In this document: one piece after another, positions 18,074 to 27,373 of the stretch
Numbering within the stretch: position 1 is the first letter of the stretch
How the letters are laid out: every line of letters begins with the position of its first letter
Assembly: GCF_025685625.1 (NCBI RefSeq)
Contig: NZ_JAGSYI010000002.1
Coordinates: 992,001-1,056,000, forward strand
Origin: Acidicapsa acidisoli
Lineage (GTDB): Bacteria; Acidobacteriota; Terriglobia; Terriglobales; Acidobacteriaceae
DNA: 64,000 nt
Reading direction: 5' to 3'
Position numbers and translations under genes: made by a program
Notes under the pieces: generated by a model
What the model was told of the DNA's origin: nothing
What the model saw: only the letters and a program-made list of their open reading frames with translations
Database searches by the model: none

Positions 18074-18633
18074 TTGCCGCTGCTCGTTTCTGCGCCGGAC
18101 GTGTCTGCGCCGATCCTGGGCGTGCGCGTTTCCGGCATCGCTACGATTACGGCTCCAATAAGTGCGACTGTAAGTACGACCGCGACGATTTCCAAGGGCA
18201 GCACATAGGTGCTCATCAGCGCGGCTCCGATCGACTGGACAGAGACAGCGGGGACGGCGGGCGCTACGCTCGTTGCGATATTCGCGGGAAGGCTTCTGAT
18301 TACAGACCACGCAAGCAGTGCGAAAACTGCGGCTGCAATCACCAGACAGGCCAGCCAACTGGAAGAGAAGCCGCGATACTCTGGGATGCCCGCGCCGCGA
18401 GTAAGCAAGATGGCGAAGACGACAAGGATCGCGACTGCTCCGATATAGACAAGAATCTGCGAAAATCCGGCGAACTGCGCATCAAGCTGCAAATACAGGA
18501 GCGCAAGGCCAGCAAAAGTAACCGTCAGGCTGAGCGCGCAATGCACGAGATTCTTGAGCAGAGCTGCCGCGAGTGCGCCTGCAACCGTAAGGGCAGCCGT
18601 CAACAAAAAGACGGCGCTTAGTCCGAAGATCAT
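18070..18633 (-). CDS. nuoJ: NADH-quinone oxidoreductase subunit J
   Basis: This 187-residue protein has five hydrophobic helices. It includes the NLVHCALSLTVTFAGLALLYLQLDAQFAGFSQILVYIG-type region (given in part), in which the pi-bulge helix of NuoJ lies, and AILVVFAILLT. GAGGAG precedes the ATG by about 10 bases; nuoH ends 33 bases upstream. The C-terminal tail, including the stop, overlaps nuoK by four bases. In complex I, NuoJ couples quinone-site changes to the membrane arm. Confidence 0.93.
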   Translation of the reverse strand: MIFGLSAVFLLTAALTVAGALAAALLKNLVHCALSLTVTFAGLALLYLQLDAQFAGFSQILVYIGAVAILVVFAILLTRGAGIPEYRGFSSSWLACLVIAAAVFALLAWSVIRSLPANIATSVAPAVPAVSVQSIGAALMSTYVLPLEIVAVVLTVALIGAVIVAMPETRTPRIGADTSGAETSSGK

Positions 18634-18666
18634 AGGTTCGTACTCCTCACCGGAGTTATTTCAGAG

Positions 18667-19848
18667 CTACTCCGCATAGCGATAGCTCCTCGGGCCGAGA
18701 CGCTGATGGCGCATTAGAATGCGGCCAAGCAGCACGTAGGCACACAAAAGTACGAGACTGCAAATCACCCAGCGCGACCAGCCTTCGCCGAGGAACCGCC
18801 AGGCGCCGGCAACGAGGATATTCAGCAGCGTCATGGGCAGCATGAACTTCCAGGCGAAGTTCATCAGTTGGTCCTGACGCAGGCGGGGCAAGGTTCCGCG
18901 TAGCCAGATAAAGAAGACGATTGCTGCCAGAAGCTTGAAGAAGAACCACGCCCAGGACGGCACGAAACCCAGGAAGGAAAACGGTGCGCCCCATCCTCCA
19001 AGAAACAACGTGATTGCGAAGCCGGCAATCGAAAACATGCCGAGATACTCGCCCAGGAAGAAGAGCGCGAACTTGAAGCCTGAGTATTCGGTGAAGTAAC
19101 CGGCGACCAGCTCCGATTCGCCCTCGGGCAGATCGAATGGCGAGCGGTTGGTTTCAGCTAGCGCGGCGATGACGAATAAGACGAAGCCCGCGAATCCCCA
19201 TGGCGTGAACACGTACCAGTGAGGAAAGATGCCGGTAAATCCACTCTGCGCTTCCACGATCTTGACGGTCGAAAGCGAGCCGGTGATCATCACCGCGACC
19301 ACGCTGGAAAGCAGCAGCGGAACCTCATAGCTGATCATCTGCGCCACGGCTCGGAGTGCGCCAAGAAGCGAATACTTGTTGCGGCTCGACCATCCAGCCA
19401 TGAAAATCGAAAGCTCGGTCGACGCGCCAATGGCGAAGAAGAACAGGAGTCCCGCGTCCATGTTCATCAGCACCATATTGCGCCCGACCGGCAGCACTGC
19501 GTAGCCCAGGAAGATGGCTACCACCAACACGACCGGCGCGAGGAAATGCACGACTGCATCGGCGCTGCGCGGCACAATGTCTTCCTTGGTCAGGGACTTG
19601 ATGCCGTCGGCGACGGGCTGCAGGATACCCAACGGCCCTACACGATTCGGCCCGAGGCGATTCTGAATGCGGCCCAGGCCCTTGCGCTCAAGCACCGTGG
19701 TGACGGCAAAGATAGCGGGGAAGGTCGCGACGATTGCGACCACGGCGACCACCGCTCCCACCGCTGGCTGCAGTGACTGCGGAAAGAAGCCTTCGATCCA
19801 GTGTTGCAGGAGCACGAATATCTGATCGAATTGCGAGGAAAGGCTCAC
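18667..19848 (-). CDS. nuoH: NADH-quinone oxidoreductase subunit H
   Basis: This 393-residue membrane subunit forms the quinone-access tunnel with NuoB and NuoD. Motifs include ERKGLGRIQNRLGPNRVGPLG, GIKSLTKEDIVP, YEVPLLLSS and FDLPEGESELVAGYFTEYSG, which carries the conserved acidic loop. Eight or so transmembrane segments are visible. Its ATG overlaps the nuoI stop by four bases. Nothing is missing relative to functional NuoH proteins, which argues that this complex reduces a quinone. Confidence 0.96.
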   Translation of the reverse strand: MSLSSQFDQIFVLLQHWIEGFFPQSLQPAVGAVVAVVAIVATFPAIFAVTTVLERKGLGRIQNRLGPNRVGPLGILQPVADGIKSLTKEDIVPRSADAVVHFLAPVVLVVAIFLGYAVLPVGRNMVLMNMDAGLLFFFAIGASTELSIFMAGWSSRNKYSLLGALRAVAQMISYEVPLLLSSVVAVMITGSLSTVKIVEAQSGFTGIFPHWYVFTPWGFAGFVLFVIAALAETNRSPFDLPEGESELVAGYFTEYSGFKFALFFLGEYLGMFSIAGFAITLFLGGWGAPFSFLGFVPSWAWFFFKLLAAIVFFIWLRGTLPRLRQDQLMNFAWKFMLPMTLLNILVAGAWRFLGEGWSRWVICSLVLLCAYVLLGRILMRHQRLGPRSYRYAE

Positions 19849-20495
19849 GCGCCGGGCTCCTTTGCGGGAGCAACCTTTGCGACGGGAGCGGCAGCAGGAG
19901 TTGGCGGCGCGGCCGCAGCAGCCGCAGCTTTCGCAGCAGCCGCCTCTGCCGCGGCTTTGGCCTTCGTCTCAGCCTTGGCCTTTTCTTCAGCGAGCCGCGC
20001 GTCGACTTCCGCTGCTTCCGTCGGATGAATCTTGTGATAGTGCTCGTTTGACTTGGAGAGCTGCTCGCGATCGTACAGAAGACCGCCAAAGCGATCGGTC
20101 GTGCTCAACTCGAACTCCGTGTCCATCTTGATCGCCTCAAAGGGACAGACCTCGACGCATATCTGACAGCTCATGCAGACGGAGATATCAATGTCGAATC
20201 GGGTCGGATAGATCTGCATCTTGCCTACAAAATCCGGCTTCTTATCGGTGGACTTTACGATGTAAATGCATTTAGGCGGGCATTCTTTTTCGCAGATTTG
20301 GCAGGCTACGCAGCGCAGCCCGGCCATCGGGTCATTGCCGTCATAAATCAGAATCGGGAAATCGCGGGTGTTCTCGATCGGCGCGATCCGCTCTTCGGGA
20401 TATTGCACCGTGGTAAGCCGTTCTTTCGAGACAAAGCTGCCGGCGAAGTTCTTCGCCGTCTCTGCCAGTCCCTGCAGAATTCCTTCGCCTAACAT
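19845..20495 (-). CDS. nuoI: NADH-quinone oxidoreductase subunit I (2 x 4Fe-4S)
   Basis: This 216-residue peripheral-arm subunit has two 4Fe-4S motifs: CVACQICEKECPPKC, and CMSCQICVEVCPFEA further on. These hold clusters N6a and N6b, which pass electrons to N2 in NuoB. After about residue 165 the protein has an unusual Ala/Pro/Lys-rich low-complexity tail of about 50 residues, rare in NuoI and perhaps an interaction tether. AAAGGAG lies 10 bases before the ATG. nuoG does not precede it in this operon; nuoD does. Confidence 0.95.
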   Translation of the reverse strand: MLGEGILQGLAETAKNFAGSFVSKERLTTVQYPEERIAPIENTRDFPILIYDGNDPMAGLRCVACQICEKECPPKCIYIVKSTDKKPDFVGKMQIYPTRFDIDISVCMSCQICVEVCPFEAIKMDTEFELSTTDRFGGLLYDREQLSKSNEHYHKIHPTEAAEVDARLAEEKAKAETKAKAAAEAAAAKAAAAAAAPPTPAAAPVAKVAPAKEPGA

Positions 20496-20520
20496 CGGGC
20501 GTACTCCTTTTGTACGGCCA

Positions 20521-21678
20521 TTATCTGTCTACCTCGCCCAATACAATGTCCACGCTGCCAAAGATCAGGACCACGTCGGCTACGTTCCGGCCGAGGCACA
20601 TGTCCTCGAGCACTGTCAGATTGATCAACGATGGTGGCCGAACGCGATATCGATATGGATTGGGGCTACCATCGCTGATGAGATAGAAGCCAAGCTCGCC
20701 TTTTGGAGCTTCGATGCGCCCATAAGCTTCGCCGGCCTTGGGTCGAAAGCCGCGAATCTTCGATTTCGGGTCCATGATCGGGCCTGCGGGAATATCCTTG
20801 ATTGCCTGCTTCAGAATTTCAATGGACTCGCGCATTTCCAGTATGCGGATCATGTAACGGTCATAGATGTCGCCGTGATCGCCGAGCGGCACGCGGAATT
20901 TGAAACGGTCATAAATGCCGTAGTGATCGACCTTGCGGATGTCGTAGTTCACGCCGGTGGCTCGCAGCATCGGCCCTGTCACTCCGGCGTTCACTGCCAG
21001 ATCCGGTTTGAGGATGCCCACTCCCTGCGTGCGGGCCATCAGGATTTCATTCCCGGTCAAGAGCGCTTCCGTTTCGTCGATGAACTCCGGCAAGCCATCG
21101 ACGATCTTGCTGACCTGTTCGAGCCAACCCTTGGGAAGTTCGACGCGGCATCCACCGAAGCGCATGTAGTTGCACATCATGCGCGAACCGGTGAGCGCCT
21201 CAAACAAATCGAGGATTTTCTCCCGCTCGCGGAAAGCGTACATCAGCGGAGTGCCGCTGGCGCCCATCTCCTGCAAGAGAAAGCCGATGGCGCTGGCGTG
21301 GTTCTGAATGCGGGTCAGTTCCGCCGTGATGACGCGAATGTATTGTGCGCGCTCCGGAACTTCCATCCCGGCGAGCTTTTCAACCGCGATGGCATAGGCC
21401 CAGTTATTGGTCAGCGAGCAGAAGTAGTCGAGCCTGTCGGTATACGGCATCGACGCGAGATAACTGGTTGTCTCGGCAATTTTTTCGTGATTGCGATGCA
21501 GATAGCCGAAGACCGGCTTGAGCCGTACGACCCGCTCGCCATCGAGCGCGACATCCATGCGAAAGACCCCGTGGGTCGAGGGATGGTGCGGTCCCATCGC
21601 CACTTCAAGCAGTTCATCGCCTTCCTCGGAGAGTTCGATGACGGGCGGCCGGTAGCTTTTGAGATCAGTCGCGGTCAT
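20521..21678 (-). CDS. nuoD: NADH-quinone oxidoreductase subunit D
   Basis: This 385-residue 49-kDa-type subunit lines the quinone pocket. [13 protein letters not shown] near residue 28 holds the conserved His of the quinone head-group site, and YDRYMIR and the C-terminal VLGEVDR are also typical. It lacks the NiFe-hydrogenase cysteines, as expected for complex I rather than a membrane hydrogenase. The ATG overlaps the nuoC stop by four bases. NuoC and NuoD are separate proteins here, unlike the fused form in E. coli. Confidence 0.96.
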   Translation of the reverse strand: MTATDLKSYRPPVIELSEEGDELLEVAMGPHHPSTHGVFRMDVALDGERVVRLKPVFGYLHRNHEKIAETTSYLASMPYTDRLDYFCSLTNNWAYAIAVEKLAGMEVPERAQYIRVITAELTRIQNHASAIGFLLQEMGASGTPLMYAFREREKILDLFEALTGSRMMCNYMRFGGCRVELPKGWLEQVSKIVDGLPEFIDETEALLTGNEILMARTQGVGILKPDLAVNAGVTGPMLRATGVNYDIRKVDHYGIYDRFKFRVPLGDHGDIYDRYMIRILEMRESIEILKQAIKDIPAGPIMDPKSKIRGFRPKAGEAYGRIEAPKGELGFYLISDGSPNPYRYRVRPPSLINLTVLEDMCLGRNVADVVLIFGSVDIVLGEVDR

Positions 21679-22325
21679 GCCGTCACCCCGGTATTGGCCT
21701 TATGTTGTTCCGCGCGTTTCAGGACCTCGTCGTGCGGCGTCGGTTCGTATTCAAAGTCGTCCGGGTCCACATAGTCGCGGCGCATGGGGTGGTCTTCGAA
21801 GCCGTCCCACATCAGAATTCGCCGCAGGTCCGGGTGCCCGGTGAATACGATTCCAAAAAGGTCGAAGATCTCCCGCTCCTGAAACTCCGCGGAGCGCCAT
21901 ACCGGCGTCAGCGACGGCAGTTCTACCTGATCGGTCCGGTTGACCGTGCGCATTCGCAACACGACTGGACCGGCGATCTCCCGGTGCGCGTGTTTCATGG
22001 AATAGAGGTGATACACGGCCTCCAGGTAGCCCGCCTGGACGCGCTTGACGGTCTCTTCCACAATGGTCTCAACACCGTCGACGACCTTGGTCACCTTCAC
22101 CTTTTCGGTGATTTCCTTACCCGGCCAGTCAACGCCTGTTGCGTTGGAGCAGTAGTCCAACGCCAGCTCCGGATCATTGCGCAGAAAACTTGCGACAGCC
22201 AGAGCATGAGCCGGATCAAGCCGCAAAGAGTGCTGCGCGGAGGGACTGGGATTCGGCACCAGTTCCACGCCCGCTTCCGGCAACGCCGTCTTGATTGCGG
22301 CGAGGATTTCTTCGGCGGACTTCAT
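21675..22325 (-). CDS. nuoC: NADH-quinone oxidoreductase subunit C
   Basis: I choose the ATG at 22325, which overlaps the nuoB stop by four bases and gives 216 residues; a longer frame runs back into nuoB. The 30-kDa-subunit signature [36 protein letters not shown] (quoted in part: [18 protein letters not shown]) is intact. An insertion of charged residues (about 80-100, [19 protein letters not shown] in part) precedes the core. The subunit stabilises NuoD in the peripheral arm. Its gene order between nuoB and nuoD is normal. Confidence 0.94.
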   Translation of the reverse strand: MKSAEEILAAIKTALPEAGVELVPNPSPSAQHSLRLDPAHALAVASFLRNDPELALDYCSNATGVDWPGKEITEKVKVTKVVDGVETIVEETVKRVQAGYLEAVYHLYSMKHAHREIAGPVVLRMRTVNRTDQVELPSLTPVWRSAEFQEREIFDLFGIVFTGHPDLRRILMWDGFEDHPMRRDYVDPDDFEYEPTPHDEVLKRAEQHKANTGVTA

Positions 22326-22963
22326 TCGCAACTCCCTGTTGGCTTGCCGCTGGTCGATGGAGCGGGCAGTGGCCACACCAGCCGGTTCACGGGTGGCTCC
22401 AGATCGTGGGCGCCCTGCTCCGGAACGGGAAACAGGCCCTGCGCGTCGGCGTCCAGATGGCGCGGCCTGTCGCCGCCGGTCAATGGCTGGGCGTCGATCC
22501 TGGCTTGCAGCGTCATGAAGGCATGAATCAGCGCTTCCGGGCGCGGTGGGCAGCCGGGAATGTGCACATCGACCGGAATGTAGCGGTCGATCCCCTTGAG
22601 CACGTTGTAACCCTGCTTGAAGGGACCGCCGGAGATGGCGCAGGCGCCCATCGCAATCACGTATTTCGGCTCGGCCATCTGGTTGTACAGGCGAACGACC
22701 TGCGGAGCCATCTTCTTGGTGATCGTTCCGGAGATGATCATCAAATCCGCCTGACGCGGCGAGGGTCGAAAGACCTCTGCGCCAAAACGCGCCAGATCAT
22801 ACCGGGCCATAGTCGTGGCGATCATCTCAATGGCGCAGCAGGCGAGTCCAAACTGCATGGGCCAGACAGAGTTCTTGCGCCCCCAGTTATAAATCTCGCT
22901 AATGGTCGTCACGAAGACGCCTTGTTTGCCGAGTTCGATCTTCAAGTCAGGCTCAACCGCCAT
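22322..22963 (-). CDS. nuoB: NADH-quinone oxidoreductase subunit B
   Basis: The start at 22963 is supported by AAGGGAG 6-7 bases upstream and gives MAVEPDLK; the open frame reaches a GTG at 23002 immediately after nuoA. The 213-residue product has the four cysteines of cluster N2: C42 and C43 in the ACCAIEM motif, C108 in [11 protein letters not shown] and C138 in [12 protein letters not shown]2 passes electrons to quinone at the NuoD/H interface. The C-terminal 40 residues or so are polar and variable. All residues needed for activity are present. Confidence 0.96.
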   Translation of the reverse strand: MAVEPDLKIELGKQGVFVTTISEIYNWGRKNSVWPMQFGLACCAIEMIATTMARYDLARFGAEVFRPSPRQADLMIISGTITKKMAPQVVRLYNQMAEPKYVIAMGACAISGGPFKQGYNVLKGIDRYIPVDVHIPGCPPRPEALIHAFMTLQARIDAQPLTGGDRPRHLDADAQGLFPVPEQGAHDLEPPVNRLVWPLPAPSTSGKPTGSCE

Positions 22964-23002
22964 CCATTGCTCCCTTAATTCGCAACACTCGGAACCCGAC
23001 AC

Positions 23003-23380
23003 TCAGGCCCAGGTCAGTACGCCTTTGGCCCAGGCCCACGCCAGCCCCTCGGCCAGCAACAGGACAAAGACCAGCATTGCAACGCATGCGCCCACGCCCA
23101 GCCCGGTAAAAGCTACCGCAAACGGAAGCAGAAAGACCGCCTCCACATCAAAAATGAGAAAGATGATCGCGTACAGGTAATAGGCCGATCGGAACTGCAC
23201 CCAGGCGTCGCCGCGCGACTCAAGTCCGCACTCGTAAATCGCGTTCTTGATAGCGTTCGGCTTGGCGGGCGAAACGAGCCGCGCCCAGGCCCAGGCCAGC
23301 CCCAGCGGAGCCAACCCGAATCCCAGCGCCGCTATGAACAAAACTGCCAGTGGAAGATAAGGATTTGAGGCCATCGTCAT
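23003..23380 (-). CDS. nuoA: NADH-quinone oxidoreductase subunit A
   Basis: This is the first gene of the complex I operon: about 125 residues with three transmembrane helices. The NuoA signatures YECGLESRGDAWVQFRSAYYLYAIIFLIFDVEAVFLLPFA are present (quoted in part: YECGLESRGDAW and FDVEAVFLLP). I choose the ATG at 23380; an upstream in-frame TTG at 23404 and an ATG at 23374 are also possible, and no start has a clear ribosome site. nuoB begins 39 bases after its stop. The promoter must lie in the 354-base gap shared with the divergent cytochrome gene. Confidence 0.93.
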   Translation of the reverse strand: MTMASNPYLPLAVLFIAALGFGLAPLGLAWAWARLVSPAKPNAIKNAIYECGLESRGDAWVQFRSAYYLYAIIFLIFDVEAVFLLPFAVAFTGLGVGACVAMLVFVLLLAEGLAWAWAKGVLTWA

Positions 23381-23734
23381 ATCGAGTAAAAGTCTTGCGG
23401 ACAACGTTTTGGATATCCTGGCTGCTTACTGCCGAGGTGGGCAGCTGGAAGTTTCCCCCATCCCAAACCAGACCCGCATTTTGCAGTTCATCGTACTTTA
23501 TTTGCCATTCGCTGCGCTATATGGCGATTGGGCAAAGCGCGCCGAAGTCCCACATCATGGCCCATGGCTCGCTTGAGAACCGCGCACGACCTCCATCAAA
23601 GCTGTCAGAATCTCCATCTTCCGGTGGATGACAGTCGACGCCTCGGTGCTGCTATCGTTCGCAATGGAGATTCCGGCGTCAATTCTTCCCCATTCCAGCG
23701 CCAGGCTCTCCATTTCCGGGGGGACGCGAAGCTG
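23381..23734. other. Divergent intergenic region between nuoA and cytochrome-TPR gene
   Basis: This 354-base stretch separates the complex I operon from the divergent multihaem cytochrome gene and must hold both promoters. The cytochrome reading frame stays open back to 23528, so part may be coding, but the translated stretch has no signal-peptide character. GGGGGGA at about 23718-23724 serves as a ribosome site for the ATG at 23735. I see no convincing paired -35/-10 boxes or terminator. Confidence 0.5.
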
Positions 23735-26224
23735 ATGCACGACAAACTTTTCCGCCAATTGGCCAACTGTCCAGCTCGCCGATACCGCCAGGCCCGTCAC
23801 GTTGCGACATCGAGGCGTTTCCGGATGCTGGGTGCGTCTTTCGGCCTCGCAGCTTTTGTCTTCGCGCCGGTTGGATTGGTTCGCGCAGGCACCGGTTTGC
23901 CATCAGCCCAACAATCGGCGGCTCAGACCCAGGCGGCTCAGGCTCAGACCCAGGCTCAGACTCCAGCTTCCTCGCAAACTCAGCAGCCCGCAGCAGTCCC
24001 CGCCGACGAAGGCACCTTCGGCAGCGCACCCGGAACTCCCAGCACCACCCCAACCGTAGCCCCGTGGATGACGGTCCCGCCGACCGAGTACCATACGCAC
24101 GTCGCCTCCAAGTACAACTATGCTTTTGGAAAAGAATCGCCGTTTTTGCCCTCGAACGCGACCTCGTACAACGGCGAGTTCATGAGTCCGAAGAGCTTTC
24201 CCACCGCGCAATATTGCGGCCATTGCCACCAGGAGAGCTACCGCCAGTGGCGCCAGTCCGCGCACTCCAATAGTTTTCGTGCGCCCTGGTATCTCAAGAA
24301 CGTAAATCTGCTCATCGAAGAGAAGGGCGTGCAGTTCTCGCGGCATTGCGAGGGTTGCCACAATCCGGTGGCGCTGCTCTCCGGCGATCTCTCGCAAGGC
24401 ATGCCGCGCAAACGGCCCTTTGAAGACGAAGGCCTGACATGCATGACATGCCATGCCATCACTTCTACGACCACCTACGGGACGGGCAGCTATGTCATGG
24501 GCTATCCGGCGGTGATGGTCGACGAGAACGGTCAGCCAATCACGCATTCCGTGCCGGACAGCGAGATCCTTGCGCACCTAGACCGTCATTCGAAAGCCGT
24601 TATGCGGCCGCTACTGCATACATCGGAATTTTGCGCCGCCTGCCACAAGGCCGCGATCCCGAAGTCTCTGGATGACTACAAGTGGCTGCGCGCCATGACG
24701 CCGTACGATGAGTGGCAGGCAGCCAGCTTCACCAAACAGTCGCCACTTCCCTTCTACCGCAAGGAGATTGTCTCCACCTGCCAGACCTGCCACATGGTCA
24801 AAGAGGCCCTCCCGGCAAGCTCGTCCGACTACGGAGCAAAAGAAGGCAAGCTGGTCAGCCATCGCTGGCTTGGCGCGAACACACTGATTCCTCAGTACTA
24901 CAAGTTCGATGAACAGGCCGAAAAGACTGCGGCCTTCCTGCGCAACGGCGTCTTCAACGTCGATATCTTTGCTTTAGAGACGGAAAGCTCCGGGGGGACC
25001 TCTGCCGATTCCGTTCTGATTGCCCCGCTCGGCCTGACCGGCTTCTCGCTAGCCTCAGGTGAAACCCTGACCGCCGACGTCGTCATCCAGAACAAAGGGG
25101 CTGCGCACTCGCATGTGCCGGAGCAGCGCGACTTCTACGAGTCGTGGGTCGATTTCACCGTGAAGGATGCAAGCGGCAAGACGCTTGTCGAGAGCGGATT
25201 CCTCAAACCTGACGGCTATCTGGATGAATCGGCCCACTCATTTACCAACCGCATCATCAATAACAAGGGCGAGTTCAACGATCTTCACCAGATCTGGCAC
25301 AACCGCGTGCTTGCCTACAACAACACGATCCAATCGGGGCGAAGCCAGTTGGTGCGCTACCGTTTCCGCATTCCGAAGGACCTTACCGGCTCCTTCAGCG
25401 TCACAGCAACCGTCAAGTATCGCCGATTCAATCAGCGCTTCATCGATTACGCGATGAAGGAGAAGCACTACCCCGAGCCGGTGATCGAAATGGCTGGCCA
25501 GACGCGCACCTTCGCAATCGGTGAAAACGCGCCCGTGAAGCCCGGCCCCGACGAGAACAAGGAATGGATGCGCTGGAACAACTACGGCATCGGCTTGCTG
25601 GATGCTCAGCAATACGCCGCCTCGGTCCATGCCTTCGAACGGGTTGCGGCCCTCCGGCCCGATTACGCCGACGCCTTCACCAACATGGCTATCGTTGAGA
25701 TTCTGTGGGAAAAGTACGACGACGCCCGGCCAAATCTCGCCAAGGCGCTATCGTTGCTGCCCGACGATCCTCGCGCGCTCTATTACCGCGCACTGGTTGA
25801 GCGCAACGGAGGGCAGGTCAAGGAGGCCATCACGGACCTCGAAGCCGTGCTGATCAAATATCCACGCTCCCGCGATGCACTGCGCGAGCTTGGCTTCAGC
25901 TATTACCAGCAGCACAATTACCCGCGCGCCCGCGACATCTATGAGCAGTTACAGGGCGTCGACCCGGACGATCTGGCCGCGCACTACAACCTGGCTATCC
26001 TCTACCGTCGTCTAGGTCAAAAGGACAAGGCCAGTTACGAGGCGGCTCGTTTCGCCGATCAGAAAGATGACCCGACAGCCTCCGTTTATGCGCTTGAATT
26101 CCTGCGCAAGCATCCTGAGGTTGCGAATGAAAGCGTCGTCTGGCATGCGCATGACTTGACCGGCGATCCAATCAAGCACTCCGACAAGATCCAGTACACC
26201 TATATGTCAGGCGGAGGCGAGTAA
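23735..26224 (+). CDS. Pentahaem c-type cytochrome with C-terminal TPR repeats
   Basis: The likely start at 23735 follows GGGGGGA by about 10 bases and gives 829 residues. A hydrophobic export segment (GASFGLAAFVFAPVGLVRAG) is followed by a Gln/Ala-rich linker. The next 300 or so residues contain five CxxCH haem sites: CGHCH, CEGCH, CMTCH, CAACH and CQTCH. A beta-rich middle region follows, and the last 200 residues are TPR helices (for example ALRPDYADAFTNMAIVEI and LGFSYYQQHNYPRARDIYEQL). It is probably periplasmic or surface-located and carries electrons, with the TPR domain binding a partner. It is divergent from complex I, which suggests, but does not prove, a respiratory role. Confidence 0.82.
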   Translation: MHDKLFRQLANCPARRYRQARHVATSRRFRMLGASFGLAAFVFAPVGLVRAGTGLPSAQQSAAQTQAAQAQTQAQTPASSQTQQPAAVPADEGTFGSAPGTPSTTPTVAPWMTVPPTEYHTHVASKYNYAFGKESPFLPSNATSYNGEFMSPKSFPTAQYCGHCHQESYRQWRQSAHSNSFRAPWYLKNVNLLIEEKGVQFSRHCEGCHNPVALLSGDLSQGMPRKRPFEDEGLTCMTCHAITSTTTYGTGSYVMGYPAVMVDENGQPITHSVPDSEILAHLDRHSKAVMRPLLHTSEFCAACHKAAIPKSLDDYKWLRAMTPYDEWQAASFTKQSPLPFYRKEIVSTCQTCHMVKEALPASSSDYGAKEGKLVSHRWLGANTLIPQYYKFDEQAEKTAAFLRNGVFNVDIFALETESSGGTSADSVLIAPLGLTGFSLASGETLTADVVIQNKGAAHSHVPEQRDFYESWVDFTVKDASGKTLVESGFLKPDGYLDESAHSFTNRIINNKGEFNDLHQIWHNRVLAYNNTIQSGRSQLVRYRFRIPKDLTGSFSVTATVKYRRFNQRFIDYAMKEKHYPEPVIEMAGQTRTFAIGENAPVKPGPDENKEWMRWNNYGIGLLDAQQYAASVHAFERVAALRPDYADAFTNMAIVEILWEKYDDARPNLAKALSLLPDDPRALYYRALVERNGGQVKEAITDLEAVLIKYPRSRDALRELGFSYYQQHNYPRARDIYEQLQGVDPDDLAAHYNLAILYRRLGQKDKASYEAARFADQKDDPTASVYALEFLRKHPEVANESVVWHAHDLTGDPIKHSDKIQYTYMSGGGE

Positions 26225-26259
26225 TTTCCGTTGCCGCCGCCGGGAGACTGCGGCGCAAT

Positions 26260-27258
26260 TTAATCCACCGCCACAATCCCGTACTTCCGATCCAGAAACT
26301 CCCGCAATGGCTCTGGTAGCAGCGCCGCCAGCTCCTGCCAGGTCAACACCTTACACCGCACGCGCATCTCCGCGCGCCGGACCGCCGTTATCACTCGAAA
26401 CCAGGCCTCCCGCAGATCCGGCCTGCGCTGGTCGTGCATCACGCAAAAGCTGCATCCAGTAGCATAGGCCGCCAGTACATTGCGAATGAGTTGATAGCCC
26501 GCGTAGCCCGGCTCCACCGGCTGTTGTGCTACTCCCTTCGCCACAATTGCCTGCTGATATGCTTTCGCCGCTGCGGCCCTCACATTCCTCTCGTCGTCTG
26601 GCGCGTCCGAAGCCTCCCACTCCTGCGAAAACTCCTCTGGAAACTCCGCCGCGGCCTTCTGTCTTAAAGTCCTAAGCTTCACCCTCGGGAGCAAATCCCG
26701 ATCAAAAACCTCATCAAAATCCCGGTACGCCTCGACGACGGTGGCAGAGCGCGTCTGGAAATCCGCCTCGGTCAACTTCGCTTCAACCAGCAGCCCGCCC
26801 CATCGCATATCGACTTCAGTCCGGTCTTCGCGGGCGTTCCTGAGCGGCACACGCGCCTTCCATCCGAAGACAGGCGGCTCATAGCCGGCGACTCCCAGCG
26901 CGCGATGCACTCTTGCCGATTCCACTACCCCTGGCGTACAAAATACATTCATCAGCAGCGCATCCGAGCTGGTCGAGGAGTCCAGCTCACGCCAGAGCCG
27001 GCCCGTCTCATGCCTGGGCAACGACTGCCTGGCCTGGGCGTGAATTTTTGTCAGCCGCCGCATCCATTCCGGCCGTGCGCAAATGGCCGCATAGGCGTCG
27101 TCGAAAAAGTTCCCGTGCCGCCCGCCATCCGGCGCGTACACAATCACCGGCTGGCTCCCGTAACTCTCAACATGCACCCATCCGGTCGCGTATTGCCGGT
27201 TGCGCTGGCAAAGCTCGTGCCGCAGTCGACTTGCGTAGCTGTAGTTTTCCTCCGCCAT
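26260..27258 (-). CDS. Hypothetical protein with PD-(D/E)XK nuclease-like motif
   Basis: This 332-residue soluble protein has no signal or membrane segment. The central segment EVDMRWGGLLVEAKLTEADF contains D150 and E159-A-K161, the spacing of a PD-(D/E)XK nuclease active site. A downstream patch (YQLIRNVLAAYATGCSFCVMHD, quoted in part) resembles the helical region seen after the core in putative restriction-endonuclease-like orphans. No methyltransferase or other defence gene is adjacent: a cytochrome gene lies on one side and a TonB receptor on the other. Function unknown; nuclease activity is inference from the motif alone. Confidence 0.6.
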   Translation of the reverse strand: MAEENYSYASRLRHELCQRNRQYATGWVHVESYGSQPVIVYAPDGGRHGNFFDDAYAAICARPEWMRRLTKIHAQARQSLPRHETGRLWRELDSSTSSDALLMNVFCTPGVVESARVHRALGVAGYEPPVFGWKARVPLRNAREDRTEVDMRWGGLLVEAKLTEADFQTRSATVVEAYRDFDEVFDRDLLPRVKLRTLRQKAAAEFPEEFSQEWEASDAPDDERNVRAAAAKAYQQAIVAKGVAQQPVEPGYAGYQLIRNVLAAYATGCSFCVMHDQRRPDLREAWFRVITAVRRAEMRVRCKVLTWQELAALLPEPLREFLDRKYGIVAVD

Positions 27259-27373
27259 ACCGAGAGCCTATAGCGGTTCGGCTTCCTTCACAAACGCCGA
27301 AAGCCCCCTCGATGACGCCTCGCCCGTCGCCGGGTCCGGTCTCATCGAAGAGGCCTTCGGTTGATTCCGCGAA

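Noticed and set aside
20368-21774. Plus-strand open frame over nuoI/nuoD
   Set aside because: Antisense to clear complex I genes with Fe-S and quinone-site motifs.
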